From Novosphingobium guangzhouense (GTDB lineage Bacteria; Pseudomonadota; Alphaproteobacteria; Sphingomonadales; Sphingomonadaceae), in NCBI RefSeq assembly GCF_002896965.1, contig NZ_LYMM01000084.1, forward strand, positions 1 to 64,000: DNA of 64,000 bases, read 5' to 3'. Below the pieces are notes generated by a model. It was not told the DNA's origin, did not search any database, and was given only the letters and a program-made list of their open reading frames with translations. This document shows positions 26,038-35,858 of the stretch, piece by piece. Numbering within the stretch: the first letter of the stretch is position 1; the number at the start of each line of letters is the position of its first letter. The position numbers and the translations under genes are program-made.

Positions 26038-27051
26038 TCAATACAGATTGTCCTTGTAGTCCTTTTCCAGCCCCTTTTGCATCAGCGTGCTCATGCCCGG
26101 CACGGCAATGCTGGCACGGGCCAGCGCGGCGGCCCAGCCACGGTTCCTGTTCAGCTTGATATGCGCGATGAAGAGCTTGGTCGGCTCGATGCTCTTTTCA
26201 GGCGTGACCGGCCAGAGTGCCGCACGCTTGAGGGCAGCGCTTTCGCGCAGTTCAAGACCGGCGATCTCGACCCCGATCGCCAAAGACGGGACTTTGCCCT
26301 GCACCGCAAAGCGTTCGCGAATGGCGGGATCGGTGGTGATCCGTGCGCGCCCGTGAATCCGTGCGACACTGGTGGAGCCGGGCACCAGCAACGCCAGCGC
26401 AACCCTTGGCTGTTCGATGATGTTGCGGAAGCTGTCCATCCGGCGGTTGCCGGGGCGATCGGCGAACCATAGAACGTCGCGCTCCAGTTGGACCATGCCC
26501 CCCGCCGGATCTCCCTTGGGGCTGAGGTCGGCCCAACCCTGCGCGCTCATCGATGCCAGGGCTACGAAACGGACCGCATCGGTGAACGGTGCCGCTTCTT
26601 GAGGTGTTTCCATAGCGGCCGCGTCCCAGAACCGGGAGCGGATCATCGCCTTTGCGCAATGGCCGTAGCATTCGCCAACCTCGACCTGCACCGCGCCGTC
26701 CTCCAGCCCCGATACCCGGCCATTGACGCGCAGCGTTTCACCGACGCCGGGCAGCAGGAACAAAGCGCCGACAGGTGCGCCGATCGCGGGCAGAGCGGGA
26801 TCATCGAGCATGGCCAAGGGAATGCGCAATGTTCGGGCGTCTCCTTCCGCGAACCCGGCTGCGCCTCCGGCCAGCGTCACCCGCAGGCCTTCCGCGCTCC
26901 CGAAGCCCGCGAAGCCCAGCGGTGAGCGAGAGAGCCACGCGAGAGCGCCGGTGTCGAGATGATCGATGACCTTAAGGTGCATCGCCGGTGGGGTTTGTCC
27001 CAGCACGGCTTCCAGCGCCTCTACGGAGGTTATGTCGGTCGAGCCGGTCAT
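26038..27051 (-). CDS. Pyridoxamine 5'-phosphate oxidase-like FMN-binding protein
   Basis: A 337-residue protein of the flavin-nucleotide-binding split-barrel family (COG3576-like). The second half has the barrel pattern PFTDAVRFVALASMSAQGWADLSPKG-type start and VLWFADRPGNRRMDSFRNI near 210. A CYGHC motif sits near 138-142. It is divergent from a ferric-siderophore receptor, and the Fur-like palindrome lies in the shared upstream region. A role in reductive iron release is plausible by location but not demonstrated. Confidence 0.8.
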   Translation of the reverse strand: MTGSTDITSVEALEAVLGQTPPAMHLKVIDHLDTGALAWLSRSPLGFAGFGSAEGLRVTLAGGAAGFAEGDARTLRIPLAMLDDPALPAIGAPVGALFLLPGVGETLRVNGRVSGLEDGAVQVEVGECYGHCAKAMIRSRFWDAAAMETPQEAAPFTDAVRFVALASMSAQGWADLSPKGDPAGGMVQLERDVLWFADRPGNRRMDSFRNIIEQPRVALALLVPGSTSVARIHGRARITTDPAIRERFAVQGKVPSLAIGVEIAGLELRESAALKRAALWPVTPEKSIEPTKLFIAHIKLNRNRGWAAALARASIAVPGMSTLMQKGLEKDYKDNLY

Positions 27052-27158
27052 CCCGATATCCTCATTGTTCGAACGACGTGTGCGGCCCAGCGCGCGGTCC
27101 GCGCTGCGGAAAGGGCGAGGCCGAACTGCGGGGCAGGATAATACCGGCTACGGCATTA

Positions 27159-27184
27159 TTGCAACTAATTATCATTATATGATA
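27159..27184. promoter_or_regulatory. Fur-like palindrome upstream of the siderophore receptor
   Basis: TATCA (27170-27174), five bases, TGATA (27180-27184) form a perfect palindrome inside an AT-rich tract, 28 bases upstream of the receptor start and 108 bases from the divergent flavoprotein start. The overlapping TTGCAACTAATTATCA (27159-27174) recurs with one mismatch before the fecI-like gene at 29734-29749. Confidence 0.6.
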
Positions 27185-27211
27185 CGGGGCAGCAAAAGTG
27201 TGGGGGGAATC

Positions 27212-29347
27212 ATGAAGACATTCACGCAGCTGAGCCTGGCCGCATCTGCCATCGCCATGGCTTCTAACGCGCAGGCGCAGGACACCGAACCGGGCAATCA
27301 GGACCCGATCCTTGTCACCGGCACGCATCTGGAAGCACCAGTGGTGGCCGGAAAAACCGCAATCCCGATGTTGGAAACGCCGCAAGCCATATCGGTCGTT
27401 TCCGCCGATGACATCGAGGCGCGAGGTGTCACCCGCCTTTCGGAAGCGCTGCGTACAGTCGCGGGCGTCTCTCGCAGCACGACTTACGGGTTCTACGACG
27501 CCTACACGATCCGCGGCTTCGATGCGGCCTATGGCAGTGTCTATCTCGACGGTCTGGTCAACGAGGCCGGCGTGGGTTTCAATCAGGAACTCTCGGCGGT
27601 GGAGCAGGTCGAGGTGCTCAAGGGCCCCTCATCCATGCTGTTCGGGCAGGCGCCGCTGGGCGGCCTCATAAATCTTGTCAGCAAGCGGCCGCGTGAGGAG
27701 GCGTTTCTCAAAGTCACGGCTTCGACCGGCTCGTGGAATCTGGTGGAAAGCACGGTCGATGCCAATGCGCCGCTGAATGCCGCAGGCACCTTGCTGGGAA
27801 GGATCAACCTAACTTATCGGGATGCTGACAGCTTCGTGCGCAATGCCGGTATCAACCGCATCTTCGTGGCGCCTGCGATCACCTGGCGGCCGGGGCCGGA
27901 TACGACCCTGACGGTGCTGGGTCGCTACCAGCGCGACCATGACAGTCCGATCTCGCCCATTCCGGCTTATGGCACCGTGCTGCCAGGCCTCGTTTCCATC
28001 CCGGACGACTTTGCCATCAACAATGCCGGCAGCCAGCGCGTCGTCAACAATCGCGACCGGATTCAGGCCGGCTATATCTTCGACCATCGCTTTAGCGAGG
28101 TGCTGAATTTCTCGCAGACCCTGCGTTACACGCGCCGCAAGGAATACTGGAACCGCTGGATGTTCGCCGCCGGTTTCATCGACGCAGACGGCAATTATTC
28201 CGATGAGCCGACCAATACCATCGGCCGTTATTTCTACGGACCTTACAATGCCACGGACAAGGATTTCGCCGTAGACAGCCGTTTCACGGGGAAATTCCAC
28301 ACCGGCAGCATCACGCACGAATGGCTGGGCGGCATCGACTATCGTCAGAACCGCAGCACCTATTTCAGCGCTGGCGATTACGATCCCACGCATTTCCCGC
28401 TCAACATCGCCAATCCCGATTATGATGAGGTTTACGATACCAGCTTCGTCCAGGGTGCGCCGGGCGGCAGCAAGGCGCATCAGACCGGAATCTACCTGCA
28501 GGATCACCTGAAGTTCGGGGATTTCGCCACCGTGACCCTGGGTGGTCGTTACGACTGGGCGGAAGCTGCCGGGCAAAAGGACGATGCCTTCAGCCCGCGG
28601 ATCGGCGCCACCGTGAAGCTGGCAACCGGCGTCAATGCCTATGCCAGCTGGTCGAAGTCGTTCCTGCCCCAGCTATACAGCCAGCAGGTCGTGGGATTTG
28701 ATGCGGACGGCAATCCCATCGGCGGCCCGGTTCCGCCGGAGCGCGGCAAGAACATTGAACTGGGGGTCAAGTTCGCGCCCGATGGGACGCGCCTCAGCGG
28801 AAGCCTCGCCATCTATCAGCTGACCCGGCAGAATGTCACAACTTCCGACCCGGTCTACCTCGACTTCTCGGTCGTGACCGGAGAGCAGCGCGCGCGGGGC
28901 ATTGAGGCTGAGCTGCAATGGCAACCGATTGGCGGCCTGAGCCTCAACCTTGCCTACACGTTTACCGATGCCAAGGTGACGAAGGACAACTTCTTCACCG
29001 TGGGCGCGCCACTCTCCAACGTACCGCGGCACAACATCGGGGCCTTTGCGCAGTACGAGGTGCAGGAAGGCCCGCTCGCCGGACTGGGTGCGACACTGGG
29101 CGTCAGCTACAACAGCAGGCGCAACGGCGATATCTATTCGGTCAACCCGGACGGGTCGGTGCTGCTCTGGTTGCCGGCTTATGCCCTGGTCGATGCGGGG
29201 CTCTCGTACAGGCGTGACGGCTGGGGCCTGCAACTGACAGTCGCAAACCTGTTCGACGAGAGTTATTTCCCCGACACGGGCGGCATCGATCGTGTGACTC
29301 CCGGCAATCCCCGCAACTGGAGACTGACGCTTTCACGCACGTTCTGA
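27212..29347 (+). CDS. TonB-dependent siderophore receptor
   Basis: A 711-residue outer-membrane receptor. The start at 27212 (MKTFTQL) follows GGGGG and precedes a signal peptide ending near NAQAQ (residue 24); longer in-frame starts are not supported. Plug domain about 35-165 (ISVVSADDIEARG, VEVLKGPSSMLFGQAPLGG) and barrel to the terminal LSRTF. No N-terminal signalling domain, so it is a plain importer of the FpvA/FoxA-like siderophore class. The Fur-like site upstream points to iron control. Confidence 0.92.
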   Translation: MKTFTQLSLAASAIAMASNAQAQDTEPGNQDPILVTGTHLEAPVVAGKTAIPMLETPQAISVVSADDIEARGVTRLSEALRTVAGVSRSTTYGFYDAYTIRGFDAAYGSVYLDGLVNEAGVGFNQELSAVEQVEVLKGPSSMLFGQAPLGGLINLVSKRPREEAFLKVTASTGSWNLVESTVDANAPLNAAGTLLGRINLTYRDADSFVRNAGINRIFVAPAITWRPGPDTTLTVLGRYQRDHDSPISPIPAYGTVLPGLVSIPDDFAINNAGSQRVVNNRDRIQAGYIFDHRFSEVLNFSQTLRYTRRKEYWNRWMFAAGFIDADGNYSDEPTNTIGRYFYGPYNATDKDFAVDSRFTGKFHTGSITHEWLGGIDYRQNRSTYFSAGDYDPTHFPLNIANPDYDEVYDTSFVQGAPGGSKAHQTGIYLQDHLKFGDFATVTLGGRYDWAEAAGQKDDAFSPRIGATVKLATGVNAYASWSKSFLPQLYSQQVVGFDADGNPIGGPVPPERGKNIELGVKFAPDGTRLSGSLAIYQLTRQNVTTSDPVYLDFSVVTGEQRARGIEAELQWQPIGGLSLNLAYTFTDAKVTKDNFFTVGAPLSNVPRHNIGAFAQYEVQEGPLAGLGATLGVSYNSRRNGDIYSVNPDGSVLLWLPAYALVDAGLSYRRDGWGLQLTVANLFDESYFPDTGGIDRVTPGNPRNWRLTLSRTF

Positions 29348-29777
29348 GTGGCAGGTCGGCTACAACCAGGCGAAGCTTTATCCCGGGCTTCGGCGCAACG
29401 TTGCGCGGGCACAACCACACGGCGAGAGGCAGGCGGGGAGCCGGGCCTGTCTCTCGCCGGGCCTCCGCGATCAAGCAAACCGGCAAAGCAGCGCCATATC
29501 ATAGGCGCTGTCAGGACCAGGGCCCCAAGCCCTGAACGCGCGGCGATCTACCGCAGCCGGCGCAAACGCATTGAGTTATCATGATTTTCCGAGCATGGAC
29601 CTCTCCCCGAAGGTAAGCAATGACAGCCCGTTGGGCGCGGTGCGGGAGGGTGGCGACGATGCGCGCTTTGCCCTCGTTCAGCCGAACCCCAGACTACCCT
29701 GGCGACAGCCGCTCATTGCAAGCACATGAGTTGTTGCGACTAATTATCAACACGCCTAACAGGTCGGCGGATATTCG
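29348..29777. other. Intergenic region with strong hairpin
   Basis: The 430-base gap between the receptor and the sigma factor contains a 14-bp stem (29420-29433 with 29446-29459, CGGCGAGAG paired with CTCTCGCCG plus CAGG/CCTG, one G-U pair) that probably ends the receptor transcript. No U-tract follows. Near its right end, TTGCGACTAATTATCA (29734-29749) repeats the motif found before the receptor. I see no gene. Confidence 0.5.
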
Positions 29778-30290
29778 ATGCTGAACAACGCCGCCGCCCT
29801 CACGCGCCTGCTCCTGCAAGAGCGCACGTCGCTCCTGCGGCTTGTCGAAAGCATATTGCGCGATCGGCCGGCAGCGGAAGACGTGACGCAAAGTCTGTGG
29901 TTCAGGGTGCAGCGTATCGAGGACGATCCGCCAATCCTAAACAAGCGGGCTTATCTTTTCAGGCTGGCGGCCAATCTTGCAAAGGATCGCATCAGGGCGG
30001 ATGGCAGATATTCTGCCCTGTTCCACGCCGCCGATACGCTGCCCGAAGAAGTACCCGCTCATATAGTTGGTGCCGATACGGAAATTTGCGATCGCCAGCG
30101 CCTGGCGGTGACGATGGCCGCCATCGACGAACTTCCTGCGCGAACAAGGGAAATCTTCATCCTGCGCAAATTTGACGAACTTACTCTGGACGAGATTGCT
30201 CAGCGGGTAGGGATTTCTCGCAGCATGGTCGTCCGATATCTCCAGCAGGCTTTGCGGCATTGCATGACCCGACTAGGGGAAAGCGAATGA
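29778..30290 (+). CDS. FecI-type ECF sigma factor
   Basis: A 170-residue ECF sigma factor with region 2 (about 10-80, RDRPAAEDVTQSLWFRVQ and RAYLFRLAANLAKDRIR) and region 4 (about 115-160, LPARTREIFILRKFDELTLDEIAQRVGISRSMV). It is followed within about 110 bases by a fecR-like gene and then an STN-domain receptor, the classic cell-surface signalling set for ferric siderophore uptake. It should direct transcription of the receptor at 31502. Confidence 0.93.
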   Translation: MLNNAAALTRLLLQERTSLLRLVESILRDRPAAEDVTQSLWFRVQRIEDDPPILNKRAYLFRLAANLAKDRIRADGRYSALFHAADTLPEEVPAHIVGADTEICDRQRLAVTMAAIDELPARTREIFILRKFDELTLDEIAQRVGISRSMVVRYLQQALRHCMTRLGESE

Positions 30291-30398
30291 GGCGATTTGT
30301 CGGCTCGCGGAGTGTCCGGATGCCGCTTTCGAACGTCATTGATTATGGAGAGTGTGAAATTCCCATGGTTGAGGCGGGAAAAGCGATCGGAATGCACT

Positions 30399-31379
30399 AT
30401 GGCCGCTGACGACGATGCCCCTGATCCGATCGAGGATGCGGCCGCCCGCTGGGCGGTCGAGCAGGATGCAGGCCTGACCGATGAGGGTATTGCGGCTCTT
30501 GAGCAGTGGCTGGGCAGCGATTCCCGTCACCCGCCCGCCTTTGAGAAGGCCCGTGCGGCGTGGCGTTTCATGGGACATCCGGCCATTCGCTCGGAAGTGG
30601 CGCAGCGCAGGCTGAGTGAGCCGCCATTGCCGGGCTATCCGCCTGTCGGCCGACCGGGCGGCAAACGAAAATGGATTGCGCCGGCCATCGCGGCCAGCAT
30701 CGCTCTCGTTGTCGTGGGCACGATCAGGGACTGGCCGACAGCGTTGCAGTCCGATGCCATGACGGCGACAGGGGAACAGCGCACCTTGACCCTTGCCGAC
30801 GGATCGCAGGTCCGGCTCAATACCGACAGTGCCATATCCATCGATTATCAGACAGATCGTCGGATCGTGCATGTGCTGAAAGGCGAAGCCGCCTTCTCGG
30901 TGGCGCGCGATCCGCAGCGACCTTTCTCGGTTGAAGCGAAGGGCGGATCGACCACGGCGCTGGGCACCCGGTTCATCGTCGATCGTCATGCCGACACGAC
31001 GCAGGTTACCGTTACTCAGCACAGCGTTCGCGTGGCAGCGCCGGGCTTCGGGGCTTCCACTGCGATCGTGAAGGAAGGACAATCCGTCGCATATGGCAAA
31101 AGCGGCATCGGTTCCATTCACGCCATCGATGCAAATGCGGCCTCCGCCTGGACCCGCAAACGGCTTGTTTTCGTGGATCAGCCGCTGCGAGATGTGGTGG
31201 CGGAACTCAATCGCTATCATCCGGGATTTATCGTCATCATTGGTACCGATCTGGGCGATCGGCGCGTCAGCGGGATTTTCCGCACCAACAATCCCGTTGC
31301 CGCACTGGATACGCTTCAGGCATCCCTGAAACTGGGCTCCACCCGTCTCACCGACAGGGTGATCTTCATTCACCGCTGA
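30399..31379 (+). CDS. FecR-type anti-sigma regulator
   Basis: Start ATG 30399 (MAADDDAPDPIEDAAARW) gives 326 residues; an ATG at 30345 is the alternative. Domains in order: N-terminal cytoplasmic DUF4880 (about 5-50), a single membrane segment (APAIAASIALVVVGTI near 92), FecR periplasmic domain (about 120-215, RTLTLADGSQVRLNTDS) and a C-terminal secretin/STN-like segment (about 255-320, DQPLRDVVAELNRY). It holds the sigma factor inactive or activates it on a signal from the receptor STN domain. Confidence 0.92.
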   Translation: MAADDDAPDPIEDAAARWAVEQDAGLTDEGIAALEQWLGSDSRHPPAFEKARAAWRFMGHPAIRSEVAQRRLSEPPLPGYPPVGRPGGKRKWIAPAIAASIALVVVGTIRDWPTALQSDAMTATGEQRTLTLADGSQVRLNTDSAISIDYQTDRRIVHVLKGEAAFSVARDPQRPFSVEAKGGSTTALGTRFIVDRHADTTQVTVTQHSVRVAAPGFGASTAIVKEGQSVAYGKSGIGSIHAIDANAASAWTRKRLVFVDQPLRDVVAELNRYHPGFIVIIGTDLGDRRVSGIFRTNNPVAALDTLQASLKLGSTRLTDRVIFIHR

Positions 31380-31501
31380 CCTTGCAAAAAATTTGGCTTC
31401 TGCGGTTCTCACTTCGAGATTTGAGACGTCAGGCTATTGAAGGCGCCTCGCATTAGCGAATTGCCATCGACATCTGATGCTTGAATTCTGGGGGTTAAGA
31501 C

Positions 31502-34015
31502 GTGAAGATTGTACAGGCCGGCAAGGCTGTTGTTGCGGGATTTCATACGGTAATTCCGGCGACGCTGCTTGCCACAACGGCGCTGGGGGCCGGGATCGTC
31601 ATGCCGACGAGCGCCTATGCGCAGGTGCGCAGCTATGTCGTGCCCGCCGGGCCGCTGGCGGTTGCGCTCAACCGGCTTGGCGAGGCGGCCGATATCGAAA
31701 TCATCTATGATGCCGAACTGACGAACGGCATCGCCAGTTCGGGACTTCAGGGCAGCTATAGCCCGGCCGAAGCGCTGTCCCGCCTGCTGGTCGGAACCGG
31801 CCTTACCTTCCGGCAGAGTGGTGCGCGCTCCTATACGCTTGAAAGAGCGCCGCGGTCCGCCGAGGGAGCGGTCCAGCTTGGGCCGGTGAGGGTCGAGGGC
31901 GCAAATGCAGCCGCGAGCGCCAACGGCACCGATGGCGCGGATCTCGCCCTGACGATGACCGAGGGCACGAAGTCCCTGGCCGGGCAGTATGCCCAAGTCG
32001 GCGGCAAGTCGGCGGAACGGCTGCGCGACATACCCCGCAGCGTCACTGTCCTGACCGCGCAGGAGATCGAGGACAAGGACATCACCACGGTCACCAGCGC
32101 GCTCGATCAGGTGACCGGCATTTACGTGGCCTCATATAATGCCCGTACCCCCGTGTTCTATTCCCGCGGCTTTCTGATGCAGAACCTGACGATCGACGGC
32201 GGCAGCCCGATGCGCATGCATGACGGCCTGCAATCGATCATCAACGGCGTCGGCCTGCCCAATCTGCTTGCCTATGATCACGTCGAGGTGATGCGCGGTG
32301 CGGATGGGCTCTATTCGGGAAACGGGGACGCCAGCGGCACGGTGAACCTTGTGCGCAAGAGGCCCACGGACAAGCGACAGATCAAGTTCGCCGCCTATGC
32401 GGGAAGCTGGGACAATTACCGCGCCGAGCTTGATATGGGTGGGCCGCTCAATGCTTCGGGCACATTGCGCGCCCGCGTGGTGGCGGGCTGGCAGGACGCG
32501 GATTCCTATTTCACCGGCGCCTATACCAAGGACAAGCTCGGCTATGGCATCATTGAATGGGACGCAGGCGCGCACACAACGCTCTCGGCGGGCGTGAGCT
32601 ATGACGATCTGAACACGCAGAAATATGAACGTACATTGGCATGGCGCGCGGGCAGCCTCGGCACGCCGGAGAACCTGCCGATCCTGTCGAAGCGGGATTC
32701 CTGGATGCCGGAATGGGACTATGACAAGGCGCAGACCCTGCAATATTTCGCGAAGGCGAGCCACGATTTCAGTCCCGACTGGAACCTGACCGTCAACGTC
32801 ACCCGCAACGAAGTCGATTCCGACGAACTTTACGGATACTATGGCATCGGCATCAATTCCGATGCGGCCGTCCCCAGCGGCTTCTTCATGCGCTGGATGT
32901 CGCACGGCTATTCCCACCAGACGATGGCGGACGCCAACTTGAAGGGCAAGTTCACCCTGTTCGGCCGGCAGCACGACGTTGCCGTCGGTGCGAACTGGTC
33001 GCGCAGCGCCGCCAATTCGACCAACCCGATTGGCAGTATCGCCGGCGTGACGGTCGATGATTACCTGACTTATTATCGTTACACCAAGCCGACTGCGGCC
33101 GAAATATCGACCTGGAGCGGCTATGGTGAGTGGGGCAGCGTCTATGGCGAAGACGGCTGGGTTACGAGCCGTTACGGCTTCTGGGGCACGCTGGGCATGC
33201 ACATTGCCGATCCGGTCAAGGTGACCGTCGGCGGCCGCTACAGCCGCAACGAGAACTTTCGGGGCCAGACGATCGGCAAGTTCGTGCCTTATGCGGCCGT
33301 CACCTATGACGTCTCGCCCGACTGGACGACATATGCCAGCTACTCCGAGATTTTCGAGCCGATGCAGAACATCGTGCCGATCGGCCAGTGGCACGAGGAT
33401 GCCACGCAGATCAGCTTCTCGGACAAGCCCACCACCGGCCGGAACTTTGAGGGCGGCGTCAAGGGTGACCTCAACGGAGGTGCATTGCAGGCCGCGTTTT
33501 CGGTGTTCTACATCGAGAAGAACAACGTTTACGTGAATGACGAAACCCAGGGACAGGTCGTCATTCCCGGCTACGGCACCACTTATATGCAGCGCGTGGC
33601 AAAGCTGCAGACCAGCAAGGGGTTCGACGCCGAACTGAAAGGTGCTCTGACGCAAAACTGGCAGATTTCAGCCGGTTATACGTTCAACGTGACCAAGAAC
33701 AAGGAAGACGATGAAGGCGGCCCGATCCTGCTCTGGGCGCCCAAGCACTCGGCGCGGGTGTGGAGCACGTACCAGCTTCCTGATGCGCTGGAGGGGCTGC
33801 GCCTTGGTGCCGGAGTGCGCGTGTTCGGCAACTCGGACTTACGCAAGGGCTATGCCGTGATCGGTGCCAGTGCCGACTACGAGATCAACCGGCATCTGAC
33901 GCTGGGTGTCTATCTCGATAATCTGGCAAACAAGACTTACCGCGTTTCCACCAGCAGCGCGGCGACTTACGGCAATCCCCGCAATTTCATGGTGACGCTG
34001 CGCGGAACCTACTGA
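31502..34015 (+). CDS. TonB-dependent siderophore receptor with N-terminal signalling (STN) domain
   Basis: An 837-residue FecA/FpvA-like receptor. The start is GTG at 31502 with GGGGG eight bases upstream. Signal peptide to about residue 40 (TSAYAQ), then the STN domain (about 43-115: YVVPAGPLAVALNRLGEAADIEI, and a GL-GSYSPAEALSRLLVGTGL segment), plug (about 165-300, RDIPRSVTVLTAQEI) and barrel ending MVTLRGTY. Directly follows fecI-fecR-like genes, which it should signal to when ligand binds. The ligand is probably a ferric hydroxamate or similar siderophore. Confidence 0.94.
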   Translation: MKIVQAGKAVVAGFHTVIPATLLATTALGAGIVMPTSAYAQVRSYVVPAGPLAVALNRLGEAADIEIIYDAELTNGIASSGLQGSYSPAEALSRLLVGTGLTFRQSGARSYTLERAPRSAEGAVQLGPVRVEGANAAASANGTDGADLALTMTEGTKSLAGQYAQVGGKSAERLRDIPRSVTVLTAQEIEDKDITTVTSALDQVTGIYVASYNARTPVFYSRGFLMQNLTIDGGSPMRMHDGLQSIINGVGLPNLLAYDHVEVMRGADGLYSGNGDASGTVNLVRKRPTDKRQIKFAAYAGSWDNYRAELDMGGPLNASGTLRARVVAGWQDADSYFTGAYTKDKLGYGIIEWDAGAHTTLSAGVSYDDLNTQKYERTLAWRAGSLGTPENLPILSKRDSWMPEWDYDKAQTLQYFAKASHDFSPDWNLTVNVTRNEVDSDELYGYYGIGINSDAAVPSGFFMRWMSHGYSHQTMADANLKGKFTLFGRQHDVAVGANWSRSAANSTNPIGSIAGVTVDDYLTYYRYTKPTAAEISTWSGYGEWGSVYGEDGWVTSRYGFWGTLGMHIADPVKVTVGGRYSRNENFRGQTIGKFVPYAAVTYDVSPDWTTYASYSEIFEPMQNIVPIGQWHEDATQISFSDKPTTGRNFEGGVKGDLNGGALQAAFSVFYIEKNNVYVNDETQGQVVIPGYGTTYMQRVAKLQTSKGFDAELKGALTQNWQISAGYTFNVTKNKEDDEGGPILLWAPKHSARVWSTYQLPDALEGLRLGAGVRVFGNSDLRKGYAVIGASADYEINRHLTLGVYLDNLANKTYRVSTSSAATYGNPRNFMVTLRGTY

Positions 34016-34026
34016 GCCGATGAACA

Positions 34027-34065
34027 GGGCGAAACCTGCGGCGTTTCCAGTCGAAGGTTTCGCCC
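34027..34065 (+). terminator. Hairpin after the STN-domain receptor
   Basis: GGGCGAAACCT (34027-34037) and AGGTTTCGCCC (34055-34065) form a perfect 11-bp stem, 12 bases past the receptor stop. No U-tract follows, so it may be a partial terminator or mRNA stabiliser. Confidence 0.5.
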
Positions 34066-34226
34066 CTGACATGGCTGCGAACGCCCGCCCAAAGGTGCGC
34101 TTGCGCGGTCAAGCAAGCCTCGCGCGGGAATGGATCATGTGACGTTGCGAGAGAAAATGTGAAAATCCGCAGCGTTCAAACGTCTATCTGACAGACGTTG
34201 TGCAAACAGTATTGAAAAGCAATCGC

Positions 34227-35858
34227 ATGAAAGACACATTGCGCCAGTCGATGGCCTGGCTGCATACCTGGGTGGGGCTGGTAGCAGGCTGGCTGCTGTT
34301 CTTCGTCTTCGTGACCGGCACGGCGGGCTATTTCCAGCAGGAGATCACCCGCTGGATGCAGCCCGAGCGGGTTGTCACGGTGGCGCCTGCCGAGGTCGAT
34401 CGCACGATCCTGGCCGAGCGGGCCGTCGCACGCCTGATCGCCGTCGCCCCCATCGCCGCGAGTTGGCAGATCACCTTCCCCTACCGGCAGCCGGGGAACC
34501 GCGACTGGCAGAATTTCTCCATTCGTTGGGAGGAAATGCCGAGCGGGGCGCATGACTACGGCGCCAGCGCCAGCGAACGCCTTGACCCGGCCAGCGGCGC
34601 GGTCCTGCCGCTTGATCCCGAGCCGCGAGAGACGGCGGGCGGGTCGGGCCTCTACCGGATGCACTACGCGCTGCATTACATGCCTTACGACTGGGCGATC
34701 CGGATCGTCGGCGTGGCCACGATGCTCATGCTGCTAGCGATCGTCAGCGGTGTCATTACCCACAAGAAGATCTTCAAGGACTTCTTCACCTTTCGCCCCG
34801 GCAAGGGCCAGCGTTCCTGGCTGGATGCGCACAATGTCGTCAGCGTGATGGCGCTGCCGTTCTTCCTGATGATCACCTATAGCGGGCTGGTCTTCTTCCT
34901 CTTCGCCTATATGCCGGTGGGCAAGGACGTGATCTACGGCACCGACCCGGAGACAAGCGGCGCTTATTATGACGAGCTTTATGAAGGCGGCGAGCACAAG
35001 CATGCACCCATAAGCCGCCCGGTAGCCCCGCTTGCCTCCATGATTGCACAGGCGGGCAAGGCCTGGGGCATGGACCAGATCGCCTGGATCACCGTCGAGC
35101 GGATGGAGGGCGAGGTGCCGACAGTGGAACTGACCCACGTTCCTGTGGGTCTGGGACGCACCGATGCCGCAACCATGCGGTTCAACGCCGAGACCGGCCG
35201 ACGCCTGCCCGATGAGCCGTCCCCCAGCGGCGTTCCGGGTGCGACGCAGAGCGTGCTGTTCAACCTGCATGAAGGCCTCTACGCCGATATCTGGGGGCGC
35301 TGGGTCTACTTCGCGTCCGGCCTGCTGGGCTGCGCGATGATCGGCACGGGACTGGTGCTGTGGACAGTCAAGCGGCGGCGCTTCCATCTCAACGAAGACC
35401 GCGGGCATCAGGAGCACTTCGGGCTGCGGCTGGTCGAGAGCCTGAATGTCGCCACGATTGCCGGCCTGCCGCTGGCGGTAGCGGGCTTCTTCTGGGCCAG
35501 TCGACTGCTTCCGGTCGGCATGATGGACCGTGCGGCCTGGGAATATAACAGCCTGTTCGCGCTGTGGCTGGGCACGCTGTTCTACGCGCTGGGCCGTCCG
35601 CTGCGCCGGGCGTGGATCGAACTGCTGTGGGCAGGCTGCGCGGCCTTCGCCTGCGTACCGCTGCTCAATGCGCTGACCACCGGGCGGGGCCTGCCGGCGT
35701 CGCTGCGTGACGGGGACTGGGTGTTCGCCGGCTTCGACCTCACCATGCTGGGCCTCGCGGGGGGCTTGGCCTTCACTGCCCGCAAGGTGCAGCGGCGTTT
35801 GCGCCCGGCAGCACCGGCTCCAGCGCCGCAACCCGTGCTGCGGGAGGCGCAGGCATGA
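34227..35858 (+). CDS. PepSY-associated membrane protein, probable ferric-siderophore reductase type
   Basis: A 543-residue inner-membrane protein of the PepSY_TM family. It begins with LHTWVGLVAGWLLFFVFVTGTAGY (first membrane segment, about 11-34), a periplasmic loop, then segments near 165-185, 215-235, 370-390 and three or four more towards the C terminus. His residues within or near segments (LHTW, NLHEGLY) fit the haem-binding or iron-reductase role proposed for FhuE/FoxB-like relatives. The ATG at 34227 is chosen; a GTG at 34200 is possible. Its stop overlaps the next start (ATGA). Confidence 0.88.
   Translation: MKDTLRQSMAWLHTWVGLVAGWLLFFVFVTGTAGYFQQEITRWMQPERVVTVAPAEVDRTILAERAVARLIAVAPIAASWQITFPYRQPGNRDWQNFSIRWEEMPSGAHDYGASASERLDPASGAVLPLDPEPRETAGGSGLYRMHYALHYMPYDWAIRIVGVATMLMLLAIVSGVITHKKIFKDFFTFRPGKGQRSWLDAHNVVSVMALPFFLMITYSGLVFFLFAYMPVGKDVIYGTDPETSGAYYDELYEGGEHKHAPISRPVAPLASMIAQAGKAWGMDQIAWITVERMEGEVPTVELTHVPVGLGRTDAATMRFNAETGRRLPDEPSPSGVPGATQSVLFNLHEGLYADIWGRWVYFASGLLGCAMIGTGLVLWTVKRRRFHLNEDRGHQEHFGLRLVESLNVATIAGLPLAVAGFFWASRLLPVGMMDRAAWEYNSLFALWLGTLFYALGRPLRRAWIELLWAGCAAFACVPLLNALTTGRGLPASLRDGDWVFAGFDLTMLGLAGGLAFTARKVQRRLRPAAPAPAPQPVLREAQA

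Noticed and set aside
29420..29459. Insertion-sequence end or REP-like repeat
   Set aside because: The strong inverted repeat is single-copy as far as I can see and sits just after a gene end, so a transcript-end hairpin is simpler.
32132..33655. Minus-strand open frame of 507 codons
   Set aside because: Antisense to the STN-domain receptor; shadow composition.
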